Below, one piece after another: positions 1 to 10,595 of a DNA stretch of 64,000 nt (its first letter is position 1; each line of letters begins with the position of its first letter). Under the pieces are notes generated by a model. That model was not told where the DNA came from. It was given only the letters and a program-made list of their open reading frames with translations, and searched no databases. Position numbers and translations under genes: made by a program. The stretch spans positions 372,001 to 436,000 of the forward strand of contig NZ_JAJKFQ010000029.1 of assembly GCF_020966635.1 (NCBI RefSeq), read 5' to 3'. The stretch comes from Stieleria sp. JC731. GTDB lineage: Bacteria > Planctomycetota > Planctomycetia > Pirellulales > Pirellulaceae.

Positions 1-1362
1 CGCGTAGAGTCGCTGCTGGTCACGGCGTTTCTTTTCGGCAAGGATGTCTTCATCTTGCAGACGTGGTGGAATGTCTGCAACGACGTCATAGCAGGCCGGC
101 GGATGGGGACCGGCAACGACCCCATGTCGATCGAGCATCGAGAGTGCGGTCGCCAATCGATGGTCATGCTTGCTGCGTCGCTGCAGCTGTTCGTTAATCC
201 AATCGAATCCGAATGCGTGACATTGCTCGGAATGTTCAACAAGCAATTGATATAGCCGCGTGTAGAACGCAGCGTCCGGGTTCGACCACTCGATGAACTG
301 CATCTGCGTCATCAAGTCTTCTTGGGCGTACATCCAAACGCAGCGACTCGGTTCACCGTCTCGCCCCGCGCGTCCAATTTCCTGATAGTACGATTCGATG
401 GATCCGGGCGTTTCGGCATGAACGACGATTCGAATGTCTTGTTTGTCGATCCCCATTCCGAAGGCATTTGTCGCCAGGACCACATCACTTTCGCCTGACA
501 TAAAGTCATCCTGAACCCGTGAACGGCGATGCCTAGGCAGGTCTCCGTGGTAACACACATGGTCGATTCCTTTCTTGGTCAAGTCGTCGCTAAAGCGTTG
601 CAAAGTCTTGATCAGTGAAAAGTACACGATCACGCTGCCGCCGCGATAATCAGGGTCGGCAAGGATTTCTGGCAACAGAGACAGCTTTTCTGATTCGTCG
701 TAAACCGGAGCAACATCCAAATGCAAATTGGGTCGGTCGATGCCTTCATGAAACAGCCGGATGTCGTCTTCGGATATTCCTATTTGCCGATAGATATCTT
801 GTCGACATTCCTGAGTCGCTGTTGCGGTTAATGCGATCGTCGTCGGATTCCCAACGAGTTCTCGAATTTCTGCGACCCGGGTATAGTCCGGCCGAAAATC
901 GTGCCCCCACTGACTAACGCAGTGGGCTTCATCAATTGCCAGCAGATTGACCTTTCGATTGGCAATCGCGTCACGAAATTCATCCTTTCGAAATCGCTCT
1001 GGCGTGACATAAAGAATTTGATAGTCGCCCTCAGAAAGCTTTTCGTATCGCTGTGTACGCGATTGACGATCGAGCGACGAGTTGATGAATGTCGCATCGA
1101 TCCCTCGTTGGATTAGCGACTGAGCTTGATCCTGCATCAACGCGATCAACGGTGACAAGACAAGAGTCAATGACCGCGGATCACGCTCGGCGTTATAGAG
1201 CGCGGGGATCTGATAGCAGACCGACTTGCCCATTCCTGTAGGCATCACAACCATCGCATGCTGTCCGTCGATCACATGATCGATAATCGCCTGCTGGCTG
1301 GGGCGAAACGATGTGTAGCCGAAGTACTTCTCAAGTAGTTGTTTTGGATTGTCATTGCTCAT
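1..1362 (-). CDS. recQ: RecQ-family ATP-dependent DNA helicase (C-terminus cut by window edge)
   Basis: The reading frame is open from an ATG at 1362 to the left edge, giving 454 codons without a stop. It shows the full set of RecQ helicase motifs: motif 0 around residues 14-26 (FGYTSFRPSQQ), Walker A PTGMGKS (41-47), DEAH followed by the RecQ aromatic loop HCVSQWGHDFRPDY (144-160), TATAT (179-183), and motif VI QEIGRAGRDG (327-336). It would unwind 3'-5' at recombination and stalled-fork intermediates in the cytoplasm. After motif VI I do not see the four-cysteine zinc subdomain of E. coli RecQ; the segment starting CVWMYAQEDL has a different character, so this is a variant subfamily. The gene is divergent from the GspE-like gene at 1588. 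Family assignment is firm; the cellular role is inferred. Confidence 0.93.
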   Translation of the reverse strand, partial: MSNDNPKQLLEKYFGYTSFRPSQQAIIDHVIDGQHAMVVMPTGMGKSVCYQIPALYNAERDPRSLTLVLSPLIALMQDQAQSLIQRGIDATFINSSLDRQSRTQRYEKLSEGDYQILYVTPERFRKDEFRDAIANRKVNLLAIDEAHCVSQWGHDFRPDYTRVAEIRELVGNPTTIALTATATQECRQDIYRQIGISEDDIRLFHEGIDRPNLHLDVAPVYDESEKLSLLPEILADPDYRGGSVIVYFSLIKTLQRFSDDLTKKGIDHVCYHGDLPRHRRSRVQDDFMSGESDVVLATNAFGMGIDKQDIRIVVHAETPGSIESYYQEIGRAGRDGEPSRCVWMYAQEDLMTQMQFIEWSNPDAAFYTRLYQLLVEHSEQCHAFGFDWINEQLQRRSKHDHRLATALSMLDRHGVVAGPHPPACYDVVADIPPRLQDEDILAEKKRRDQQRLYA

Positions 1363-1587
1363 CGCGGTATTGTGACTTCATCACGCCAACGTGAAAGGGC
1401 AGATCGCATCCTTGCTGATCACACGCTCCTGATCGCCGCCCCGCCGTCAGGCCAGTCCTCAACCGCCAACACGCGATCAAATCATGGCAACTCGGGCGAT
1501 GCCGGTGCGAGGATTTTTGCATCCTGGCTGATCTTCGTTCATATTGTGCGGTCCTACACGAAGCCACTTGCAACAGGACCATCGATC

Positions 1588-2880
1588 GTGAGCGAAGAAT
1601 CCAACATCGACTTTCAAGAACTCGATAGTGGCGCCGGCGATATCGAGCTGACTCCGCCCGAACTGTTTGCCGCAAATCTAATTGAGTGGGCTTTGGAACG
1701 ACACGTCAGCGATTTGTTTATCTCCGACGTCGACGGTGCCGTCGTTGTCAGCGTGCGAAGACTTGGAAAAGTCGAACATGTCCGCCGCTTCGCGACGACG
1801 TATGGGCATCGACTGCAAGGACACCTACGCGTGCTCGCCGGTGCGGATGCCGGTGAATCGGTGCGTCCTACCGAAGGCCGTGGCCGCATGACAACTCCGG
1901 ATGGTTCGACTGCGCATCTTCGACTGAGCAGCGTTCCCACACTGTTCGGTCAGGATGTCGCGATACGCCTTTTCGACCCGGCTCGCGGTCGACGTTCAAT
2001 CTACGAACTGGGAATGGATAGCGACGATGTTGAATCGATCGAAAACCTGTTGCAACGAAAGAGTGGCCTGATCCTTGTGACAGGCCCGGTTGCCAGCGGC
2101 AAAAGCAGCACGCTCTATGCGATGCTGGACTACCTCAACGACGGCACCAAGAAAATCCATACGATCGAAGATCCCGTGGAACATCCGATTTCCGGAATCA
2201 TGCAATCTCAGGTCAACACTCGACTGAAGATGGACTTTGCCGACCTGTTGACCGTCGTCTTGCGCCACAGCCCCGACGTGATCATGATCGGTGAGGTGCG
2301 TGATAGTCATACCGCACGTGCGGCAGTGCGTGCCGGGGCAAGCGGACAACTCGTCTTGGCAACGGTGCACTCCAAGAGCGCCGCCGAAGCCATCGAAATG
2401 ATGTTGCAATACGAAAGTGATCACAAGTTTCTTGCCAGCTCACTTTGTGGCGTGATCAATCAACGATTGGTTCGCCGACTTTGCAACGACTGTCGACAAC
2501 GGATCGAAATCGACGAGATCATCGAAATCCCGGATCGCGTCGGAAGCCGACTAGCCCCCAATGGTCAAGACACATCCGATGCGGACACACATTCCCCGTC
2601 ACTTTATGGCCCCGGAAAATGCAATTCCTGTCACGAGGGTGGCTATGACAACCTGATTTCCTTGCCGGAGATCATGGTTGTTGATGACCAAATCGTCGAC
2701 GCGATTAAGAATCGAGCGACCGCCTTGGAAGTCGAATCCATTTCGGTCACCAATGGCATGCTAAAGCTTCCCGAGGTCGCGTACAGCTACGTCCTACGCG
2801 GAATGACATCGATCGACGAAGTCAACCAAGTTCTCAACGATCCCACATTGGCATCAATGGCGCGAAAATGGAGTCGATGA
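1588..2880 (+). CDS. GspE/PilB-type secretion or pilus-assembly ATPase, short form
   Basis: Hexameric ATPase of the type II secretion / type IV pilus family, expected on the cytoplasmic face of the inner membrane. With a GTG start at 1588 (AGGA about 10 bases upstream) it has 430 residues. The frame is open further upstream to 1339, but that part overlaps the start of recQ and is not conserved-looking. Visible motifs are Walker A GPVASGKSS (about 166), the Asp box TIEDPVEHP (about 193), Walker B DVIMIGEVRD (about 230), the His box LATVHSKSAAEA (about 258), and a CNDC...CNSC cysteine pair like that of GspE. The Walker A is off the usual GPTGSGKT. The usual N-terminal MshEN/GspE-N domain is absent, and no pilin, GspF or GspD gene lies nearby, so the partner system is unknown. 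Confidence 0.85.
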   Translation: MSEESNIDFQELDSGAGDIELTPPELFAANLIEWALERHVSDLFISDVDGAVVVSVRRLGKVEHVRRFATTYGHRLQGHLRVLAGADAGESVRPTEGRGRMTTPDGSTAHLRLSSVPTLFGQDVAIRLFDPARGRRSIYELGMDSDDVESIENLLQRKSGLILVTGPVASGKSSTLYAMLDYLNDGTKKIHTIEDPVEHPISGIMQSQVNTRLKMDFADLLTVVLRHSPDVIMIGEVRDSHTARAAVRAGASGQLVLATVHSKSAAEAIEMMLQYESDHKFLASSLCGVINQRLVRRLCNDCRQRIEIDEIIEIPDRVGSRLAPNGQDTSDADTHSPSLYGPGKCNSCHEGGYDNLISLPEIMVVDDQIVDAIKNRATALEVESISVTNGMLKLPEVAYSYVLRGMTSIDEVNQVLNDPTLASMARKWSR

Positions 2881-2927
2881 CACGATGGTGCACCGTTGAA
2901 TCAATAGGTGAGTGATCAGGTGAATGA

Positions 2928-3992
2928 TCAGGTGCCGACGTATCGATCGACAAGCGACCTCGCTTTAGCCAAGTCGCTTGTTCCGTTGACAATCACCCTC
3001 CCATCTCTGAACAACGTCAACTGCGTTTGCTCATCGACTTGAAGGCGAACAAAGAATCGCGTCTCTTGTGTTTTCCCAATCTTGTTCCAGCGTGATGCGA
3101 ACGTTGCCAGATCAACCGACCGTCCTTCGGCGGGTGAAATTTGAACCGCATCGCGACCGCATAACGCAAGTTCCGATTGCGTCTGCTGACCTCCGCAAAG
3201 AAACTCGAAGTTTCGTTTTGAACAAGCGACACAATCGGGTGACAAATCCGCTGTCAGCTTAATCCGCCGCGTGCGATTGTTCCAAAAGTCAATCGCGATC
3301 ACGTCTTTGGACACCGCTTCTCGATTCCCCGAAAGCCACTTCAAAGCTTCGGTCACCTGCATGCTGGCGATCGCATGAGTTGCCGATCCCAGGACGCCCG
3401 CGGTGTCACACGTTTCGACAACTTCCGATGGTGGAGGTGTTGGCACTAGACAACGAAAGCAAGGCCGCGCGGCCCCATCGAACAGTCGCACCTGCCCGGT
3501 CGCCCCCACACACCCGCCATGAACCCAAGCGGTTTGCGTGGATAAAGCCCAATCGTTCAACAGAAAGCGAACTTGAAAATTATCGCTCGCATCGATGACC
3601 AAGTCGACACCACTGAGCAATGACCGGATGTTGTCGGATCGCACATCGACTGCCGCAGGTTCGATCTTGATTGTGTCGTTGATTTGCGACAACCGCTTCG
3701 CCGCCGCTTCGGCCTTGCTGGATCCTTGATCTGCATCGCGTGAATCAAACAACGATTGACGTTGAAGGTTACTCCACTCGACAACATCGCGATCAATGAT
3801 TCGAATTCGACCGATGCCAGCACGACATAGCAATTCGGCGGCGACAGTTCCGAGCGCTCCGCATCCCAAGATCGCAACATCCGACTGGTTCAGCCGATCT
3901 TGTCCCTGATCACCGATCGGGCCAAAACGTCGCTGTCGTGAATAGCGGTCAGTTGTGTCGTCGTTTTTCATGTCGCTACTATCATGTCGCAT
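2928..3992 (-). CDS. ThiF/MoeB/HesA-family E1-like adenylyltransferase
   Basis: It would activate the C-terminal glycine of a ubiquitin-like sulfur carrier (ThiS or MoaD type) with ATP. The Rossmann nucleotide site GCGALGT is near residue 42, followed by the Asp/Arg region IIDRDVVEWSNLQRQ and the conserved SKAEAAAKRL. The zinc cysteines appear as CFRC and CVAC, and a catalytic-type Cys lies in ETCDTAGVLG. There is no rhodanese domain; instead the C-terminus has about 80 residues ending in a compact module (LTLFRDGRVIVNGT). Length 354 with ATG at 3992; ATG 3971 (MKNDD) is an alternative and the TTG at 4034 is less likely. It is divergent from epmA. Thiamine versus molybdopterin role cannot be decided from sequence. 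Confidence 0.87.
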   Translation of the reverse strand: MRHDSSDMKNDDTTDRYSRQRRFGPIGDQGQDRLNQSDVAILGCGALGTVAAELLCRAGIGRIRIIDRDVVEWSNLQRQSLFDSRDADQGSSKAEAAAKRLSQINDTIKIEPAAVDVRSDNIRSLLSGVDLVIDASDNFQVRFLLNDWALSTQTAWVHGGCVGATGQVRLFDGAARPCFRCLVPTPPPSEVVETCDTAGVLGSATHAIASMQVTEALKWLSGNREAVSKDVIAIDFWNNRTRRIKLTADLSPDCVACSKRNFEFLCGGQQTQSELALCGRDAVQISPAEGRSVDLATFASRWNKIGKTQETRFFVRLQVDEQTQLTLFRDGRVIVNGTSDLAKARSLVDRYVGT

Positions 3993-4108
3993 CACTCGGA
4001 ATCGACCTGCCTTAGACGACGCGTCCTGGTTCAAATCGCAACGGTGTTTTTAAGGACGGGCAACGTTCGTCCCACGGTTGTTTGTGTCATCCACCCACCG
4101 AAACTTCG

Positions 4109-5068
4109 ATGATCAACGTCAATCACCTCGCCGCTCGATCTGACTTGCTGCGAAAAACGCGAACGTACTTTGACGGACAAGGATTCCTCGAGGTCCAACC
4201 GCCGTGCTTGTCACGTGATTGCGTGGTCGATGCCTACTTGGATCCTATTTCAATCCAGACGCAGCGACTAGGCGTCAGCGATACGAGATTGGGCGAACGT
4301 TACTACCTGCAAACGTCACCCGAATCTGCGATGAAGCGGATGCTTGCCGCCGGTGCCCCATCGATATACTCACTCGGACCGGTCTTTCGAGGGGGAGAAC
4401 TTGGTCGCCATCACAATTTGGAATTCACCATGTTGGAATGGTACGAGGTGGGCGGAAGCTATGAATCCGCAATTCGCCTTACGAGCGACTACGTTTGCGA
4501 AATGCTCTCATACGACAGCGCCGACCGCATGACCTATCGCGAAGCTTTTATCGATGCTGCGAAGATCGATCCGTTGGAAGCATCCGACGAAGCAATCGTG
4601 CAACTGGCTCAATCATTGCTGCCAGATCTAGAACTCGGTGGGCAAAGCGACCGCGATGACTGCCTGGACCTAATCCTGTCTGAAAAAGTCGTCGCCTCAC
4701 TTGGGCAAGAACGTCCCTTGATCCTAACGGACTACCCCGTCGCTCAAGCTGCACTCGCCAAACGATCACCAATCGATGATCGCTGTGCGGCTCGATTTGA
4801 GCTGTTCTGCCAAGGCATCGAACTTGCCAACGGCTACGACGAATTACTTGACGCCGAAGAACTCGAACGCCGCTATAGGACAAACAACCAAAAGCGGCTT
4901 AGCAGCGGTCGCAACGAACTGAATTGTCGCACAACCCTAATCGAAGCGATGCGCCAGGGAATGCCGGAATGCAGTGGTGTGGCGTTGGGGTTTGATCGAT
5001 TGTTGCTGGCTAAAACCAAAGCATCCGACATTTCCGAAGTCATCCCGTTACCTTTTTGGGAAGCGTAA
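4109..5068 (+). CDS. epmA: EF-P--(R)-beta-lysine ligase-like, EpmA/GenX/PoxA
   Basis: Class II lysyl-tRNA synthetase paralogue lacking the anticodon-binding domain; the family attaches (beta-)lysine to elongation factor P, which helps ribosomes through polyproline stretches. Length 319 with ATG at 4109 matches the family (about 325). The GTG start at 4082 would add nine unlikely residues. Motif 2 is clear (VFRGGELGRHHNLEFTMLEWYE), as are the substrate-loop segment YYLQTSPESAMKRMLAAG and motif 3 GVALGFDRLLLAK near the C-terminus. No efp or epmB lies in the window. It is divergent from the ThiF-like gene, with about 115 bases between the starts in which promoters for both may lie. Confidence 0.9.
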   Translation: MINVNHLAARSDLLRKTRTYFDGQGFLEVQPPCLSRDCVVDAYLDPISIQTQRLGVSDTRLGERYYLQTSPESAMKRMLAAGAPSIYSLGPVFRGGELGRHHNLEFTMLEWYEVGGSYESAIRLTSDYVCEMLSYDSADRMTYREAFIDAAKIDPLEASDEAIVQLAQSLLPDLELGGQSDRDDCLDLILSEKVVASLGQERPLILTDYPVAQAALAKRSPIDDRCAARFELFCQGIELANGYDELLDAEELERRYRTNNQKRLSSGRNELNCRTTLIEAMRQGMPECSGVALGFDRLLLAKTKASDISEVIPLPFWEA

Positions 5069-5177
5069 TAACTGCGCTGTTCACCACAGTCCAGCCACGA
5101 CGCATCGGCGACACCGAAAATGCGTTGATTGTCCACCGCCAAGTGATCCTAGCGGCTACAATAAACACGTCTCGAAC

Positions 5178-5188
5178 GAAAAGGAGGA
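5178..5188 (+). promoter_or_regulatory. Strong Shine-Dalgarno site AAAAGGAGGAG
   Basis: A near-perfect AGGAGG sits about eight bases before the ATG at 5195. It is stronger than the sites before most other genes here, and it fixes the start of the hemerythrin-like gene. Confidence 0.7.
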
Positions 5189-5194
5189 GGCCCA

Positions 5195-5752
5195 ATGAGT
5201 GATGCGATCACGCGAGGTGGCACTGGTATACCAGCGACATCCACACAACGGGAGCAGTCCCAGGCTGCGACATCGCCGGCAAAGGTCCAGCGTCCGGGAC
5301 GCCTTGGGATCAATGCCGCCTTCTTGCAAGAAATCAAGGAAGATAACCGGCACTTGAAAGAGCTATGGGATCGGCTGATTCCAATGTTCTCGCACCCAGA
5401 GACGGCGCTCAATCACTGGAACGAAATCATCGGCGTGATCGCGGAGCTGCGTGATCAGCTCGCCATCCACTTTTCACTCGAAGAAGCCTACGGGTACTTC
5501 GATGATGCGATCGACGTCGCTCCGCACTTGAGCATCGAAGCGGAGTCGCTGAAGGGGCAACACCCTTTGCTGTTTGCCCATGTTCGTGACCTTGCCGACC
5601 AGATCGCCGAAGTCGATGTCCAGCGAGAAAGCCAGATCGAAAAGATGATTCGAAAATTCGAGGGCTTTAAAACCGAATTCGAGTCACACGAGGAATCCGA
5701 GCTGAAACTGATCCTCGATTCCTTCGATGACGATCTCGGCGTTGGCGACTGA
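5195..5752 (+). CDS. Hemerythrin-like (HHE) helical protein
   Basis: A 185-residue all-helical protein. After a Ser/Thr/Gln-rich N-terminus of about 45 residues come segments typical of the HHE cation-binding fold: NRHLKELWDRL (about 51), LAIHFSLEEAYG (about 88), KGQHPLLFAHVRDL (about 120) and FESHEESELKLI (about 162). These place His and Glu residues where a di-iron four-helix bundle binds metal. The likely role is oxygen, NO or iron sensing or storage, but this is inference. A strong ribosome-binding site at 5178-5188 supports the start. It stands alone between epmA and gyrB, and a 9-bp perfect hairpin lies just downstream. Confidence 0.72.
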   Translation: MSDAITRGGTGIPATSTQREQSQAATSPAKVQRPGRLGINAAFLQEIKEDNRHLKELWDRLIPMFSHPETALNHWNEIIGVIAELRDQLAIHFSLEEAYGYFDDAIDVAPHLSIEAESLKGQHPLLFAHVRDLADQIAEVDVQRESQIEKMIRKFEGFKTEFESHEESELKLILDSFDDDLGVGD

Positions 5753-5766
5753 TCTTTGCAGAACAA

Positions 5767-5794
5767 CCCCACTTGCCTAGCTAACCAAGTGGGG
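5767..5794. terminator. Hairpin after the hemerythrin-like gene
   Basis: CCCCACTTG and CAAGTGGGG form a perfect 9-bp stem around a 10-base loop, 14 bases after the stop at 5752. There is no T-run, so it is a weak intrinsic terminator or an mRNA-protecting stem-loop. The rest of 5795-6075, the gyrB leader, holds no gene I can support. Confidence 0.5.
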
Positions 5795-6069
5795 TACGAC
5801 CAGGCTACCTGGGCACGTCACATGGCGTCGCGATACCGGTCGGAGATGGGTACCGCAAGCCGGTGTCCAAGGGGCGGCGAACACGGCTCCGCCTTGATCC
5901 TTGAAAAAACATCAAAACCCCATGTTTTACGAGGTTTGCGCAACCACACACGCCTCGCGACCGAGCCCTAAAAATGCTAGAATCGGCGTTCTAAATGCAG
6001 CCCTCCGGGCGATGCCCGCCGAAGGGCAGCTTCCGGAGGTGCGACGAAGATTCTCCGCCTCCTTGATAG

Positions 6070-8616
<2,547 letters not shown>

Positions 8617-8658
8617 TCATCAAGGAAGCCGGCAATGATTGCCAGCGTCCAAACCATC

Positions 8659-8698
8659 AAAGGCCTGGGATTCAGCAATGAACCCCAGGCCTTTTTTA
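8659..8698 (+). terminator. Rho-independent terminator of gyrB
   Basis: AAAGGCCTGGG (8659-8669) pairs with CCCAGGCCTTT (8684-8694) around a short loop and runs into six T residues. It lies 42 bases after the gyrB stop codon. Confidence 0.9.
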
Positions 8699-8790
8699 GT
8701 TGCTGAGCACAAACTTCGATCATTCAAATCGATTCGCCATTACACTGAGCGGAAAGTATCCGGTTCAAATTACATGACTATCGTTCGGAT

Positions 8791-8966
8791 CGGATGTCAG
8801 AACTGACCGGGCAGATGAAACGCAGAGAGAAGGAGAACGCAGAGTTTTCGGTTGGAAGCAGTCGGGCCGCCATCTGCAGATAGACTTTAAAACCATGCCG
8901 CACCTAACTAGTCATCAGTGACCAGCTCTGTGTCCTCCGTGACTCTGTGTTTTAAAATCTTCCTGC
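8791..8966 (+). repeat. Dispersed repeat, copy 1
   Basis: About 175 bases recurring as a direct copy at 9021-9195 and as an inverted partial copy at 54434-54545. Within each full copy the outer arms are themselves inverted: GAAACGCAGAG near 8818 against CTCTGTGTTT near 8943. This gives a MITE-like or long-hairpin design. No reading frame of note is inside. Similarity between the copies was judged by eye. Confidence 0.75.
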
Positions 8967-9020
8967 CCCCTGACTTCGGCACAAGGCATCCTGTTTGCAT
9001 TAAGTGACGATCAGTTGGAC

Positions 9021-9195
9021 CGGATACCAGAATTGACCGGGCAGATGAAACACAGAGCAACAGAGGACACAGAGTTTTTGGGTGGGAGCGTCGGGACGTC
9101 ATGTGCAGCTACAGGTCAAAACCATCCCGTTTCCGATTGGCAATCGGAGACCCGCTCTGCGTCCTCGGCGTCTCTGTGTTTTAAAAAAGGGGCAG
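9021..9195 (+). repeat. Dispersed repeat, copy 2
   Basis: Second direct copy, offset 230 bases from copy 1. It shares the opening (CGGAT then GACCGGGCAGATGAAAC), the middle (TCAAAACCAT) and the closing arm (CTCTGTGTTTTAAAA). The arms AACACAGAG-like and CTCTGTGTT are inverted with respect to each other. The remainder of the gap 8699-9362 holds no gene I can support. Confidence 0.75.
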
Positions 9196-9362
9196 GAGTG
9201 AATGGCGTTTTATCGATAACTAGATCAAACGCATCAAAGTACCCGGCACGCTCCGCCGTGCCGACGTCCCCTAAATTCCCGGCGTCACAGGGACTGTGAC
9301 GGGTACTATGAATTCAATTGGAACGTGCCTTTCTTGGTTGAAAGCGTTGTTGGTGCGATGGC

Positions 9363-10427
9363 TTACTGTCGACGAGCTTCATCCAGCATGCTGACCATTT
9401 CCGCATTCACCAATGCGGACGGCAATGCATAGCTGACCACACGACCGGCCCGTGCGATGTTCAGACCGATGATGTTGCCTTCGGTATCTAAGATAGGACC
9501 GCCACATTGATTGGGAGCCAATACAGTGTCGTGCTGGATAACCTGATCAAATCCGCTTAGCCGTGCGTTGCGCGGGCCATTCACTTTCGCGTCGTTCTTG
9601 GATTCCATCAGGATCGCCTGATCTCGCATCCGTGCGGTTAACTCGATCGTATCGTCGCCGCGTCGAATGCTAAGCTTGACCAGTTCGCCCGGATAGAAAC
9701 GGCCCAAGGTGGTGATTGCCGATTTCGACCCCAGCATCTGCCGGCCGTTGATCTTCAAGATCGCATCACCATCCTGAAGACCGGCATCGAATGCGCCACT
9801 GCTTGGCACAACATTGTGGACGATCGGCGGTTCACTCGCCCCATCATAAAATGTGACGCCTAGTCGACCTTGGTGACCAACGTGGCGAGACCGAACACCC
9901 AGAGTGCCAAGTCCGATCGCATAGCCGTCGTTGTCAGCGGTAATAACGAAGCTTCCCGTTGGTGGTTCGACCGAAGCAAATGTTGCTGGCTGGATGCCCC
10001 AGGTATCGGGCTCACTTCCTTCTAATTTCAGCAACGCCAAATCGTTCGCTGGACGGACAGCAGAAACACGTGCAGGAACCTTCTTTCCTGACGGAACACG
10101 TACGGAAATTGGTGCCGCACTCAATTCGCTGTACTTAGTGATCGCATAGCCATCTTCGCTAACGATCGTTCCCAGGGAAACGATTCGGCCACCAGAAAAA
10201 ACCTGGACAACAGAACTTTCAACCTGTTCGGACAATGGGCGTATCAACCGCATCATTGCGGCGCTATCACGAGACGCAATTTCCGGATGTCGCGAAACAA
10301 GACCGTCAAACCAGGAATCCTGCGCGAGCGCGATACTCGGCCCAGCGAACAGCACCAGCGCCATTGCGACCGGTCCCCAGATACGGCTGGTTAACAATTG
10401 TCGGAGGTTGTTTTCCATGATGAACAA
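9363..10427 (-). CDS. Secreted trypsin-fold pseudoprotease with an internal PDZ domain
   Basis: A 354-residue exported protein with a signal peptide ending near ALAQ (about 33-36); ATG 10418 (MENN) is an alternative start. It resembles DegP/HtrA-type serine proteases, but the triad is broken. The His position of the usual TAAHV reads TKYSEL, the Asp is kept in NDLALLKL (129), and the usual GNSGGP reads NQCGGPI, with Cys308 in place of Ser. The PDZ-like segment (about 186-267, RLGVTF...AGLQDGDAILKING) lies between the Asp region and the Ser-equivalent region rather than at the C-terminus. It probably binds peptides or regulates the active protease encoded just upstream (10596-11864). The assignment to the fold is good; function is inferred. 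Confidence 0.78.
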   Translation of the reverse strand: MFIMENNLRQLLTSRIWGPVAMALVLFAGPSIALAQDSWFDGLVSRHPEIASRDSAAMMRLIRPLSEQVESSVVQVFSGGRIVSLGTIVSEDGYAITKYSELSAAPISVRVPSGKKVPARVSAVRPANDLALLKLEGSEPDTWGIQPATFASVEPPTGSFVITADNDGYAIGLGTLGVRSRHVGHQGRLGVTFYDGASEPPIVHNVVPSSGAFDAGLQDGDAILKINGRQMLGSKSAITTLGRFYPGELVKLSIRRGDDTIELTARMRDQAILMESKNDAKVNGPRNARLSGFDQVIQHDTVLAPNQCGGPILDTEGNIIGLNIARAGRVVSYALPSALVNAEMVSMLDEARRQ

Positions 10428-10595
10428 TTAACGAATCAACGAAACAAGTATTCGACTTTTACCGTGCTGCCAAACCGAGGTTTGCCACATCACCGCGAAA
10501 CTGCTTTTCTAAACGCGGCTTAAGTGCTTTATGAACGGTTGGCAAAACGATGTTCCCTGCGTCTGGTGTTCTAACACTGACGAGACCAAACCTGG

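Noticed and set aside
1339-1587. Upstream extension of the GspE-like frame by 83 residues
   Set aside because: It overlaps the recQ start and the added residues show no domain; a GTG with a ribosome-binding site at 1588 fits better.
8761-8790. GGTTCAAAT word that recalls a tRNA T-arm
   Set aside because: No cloverleaf or acceptor stem can be formed around it.
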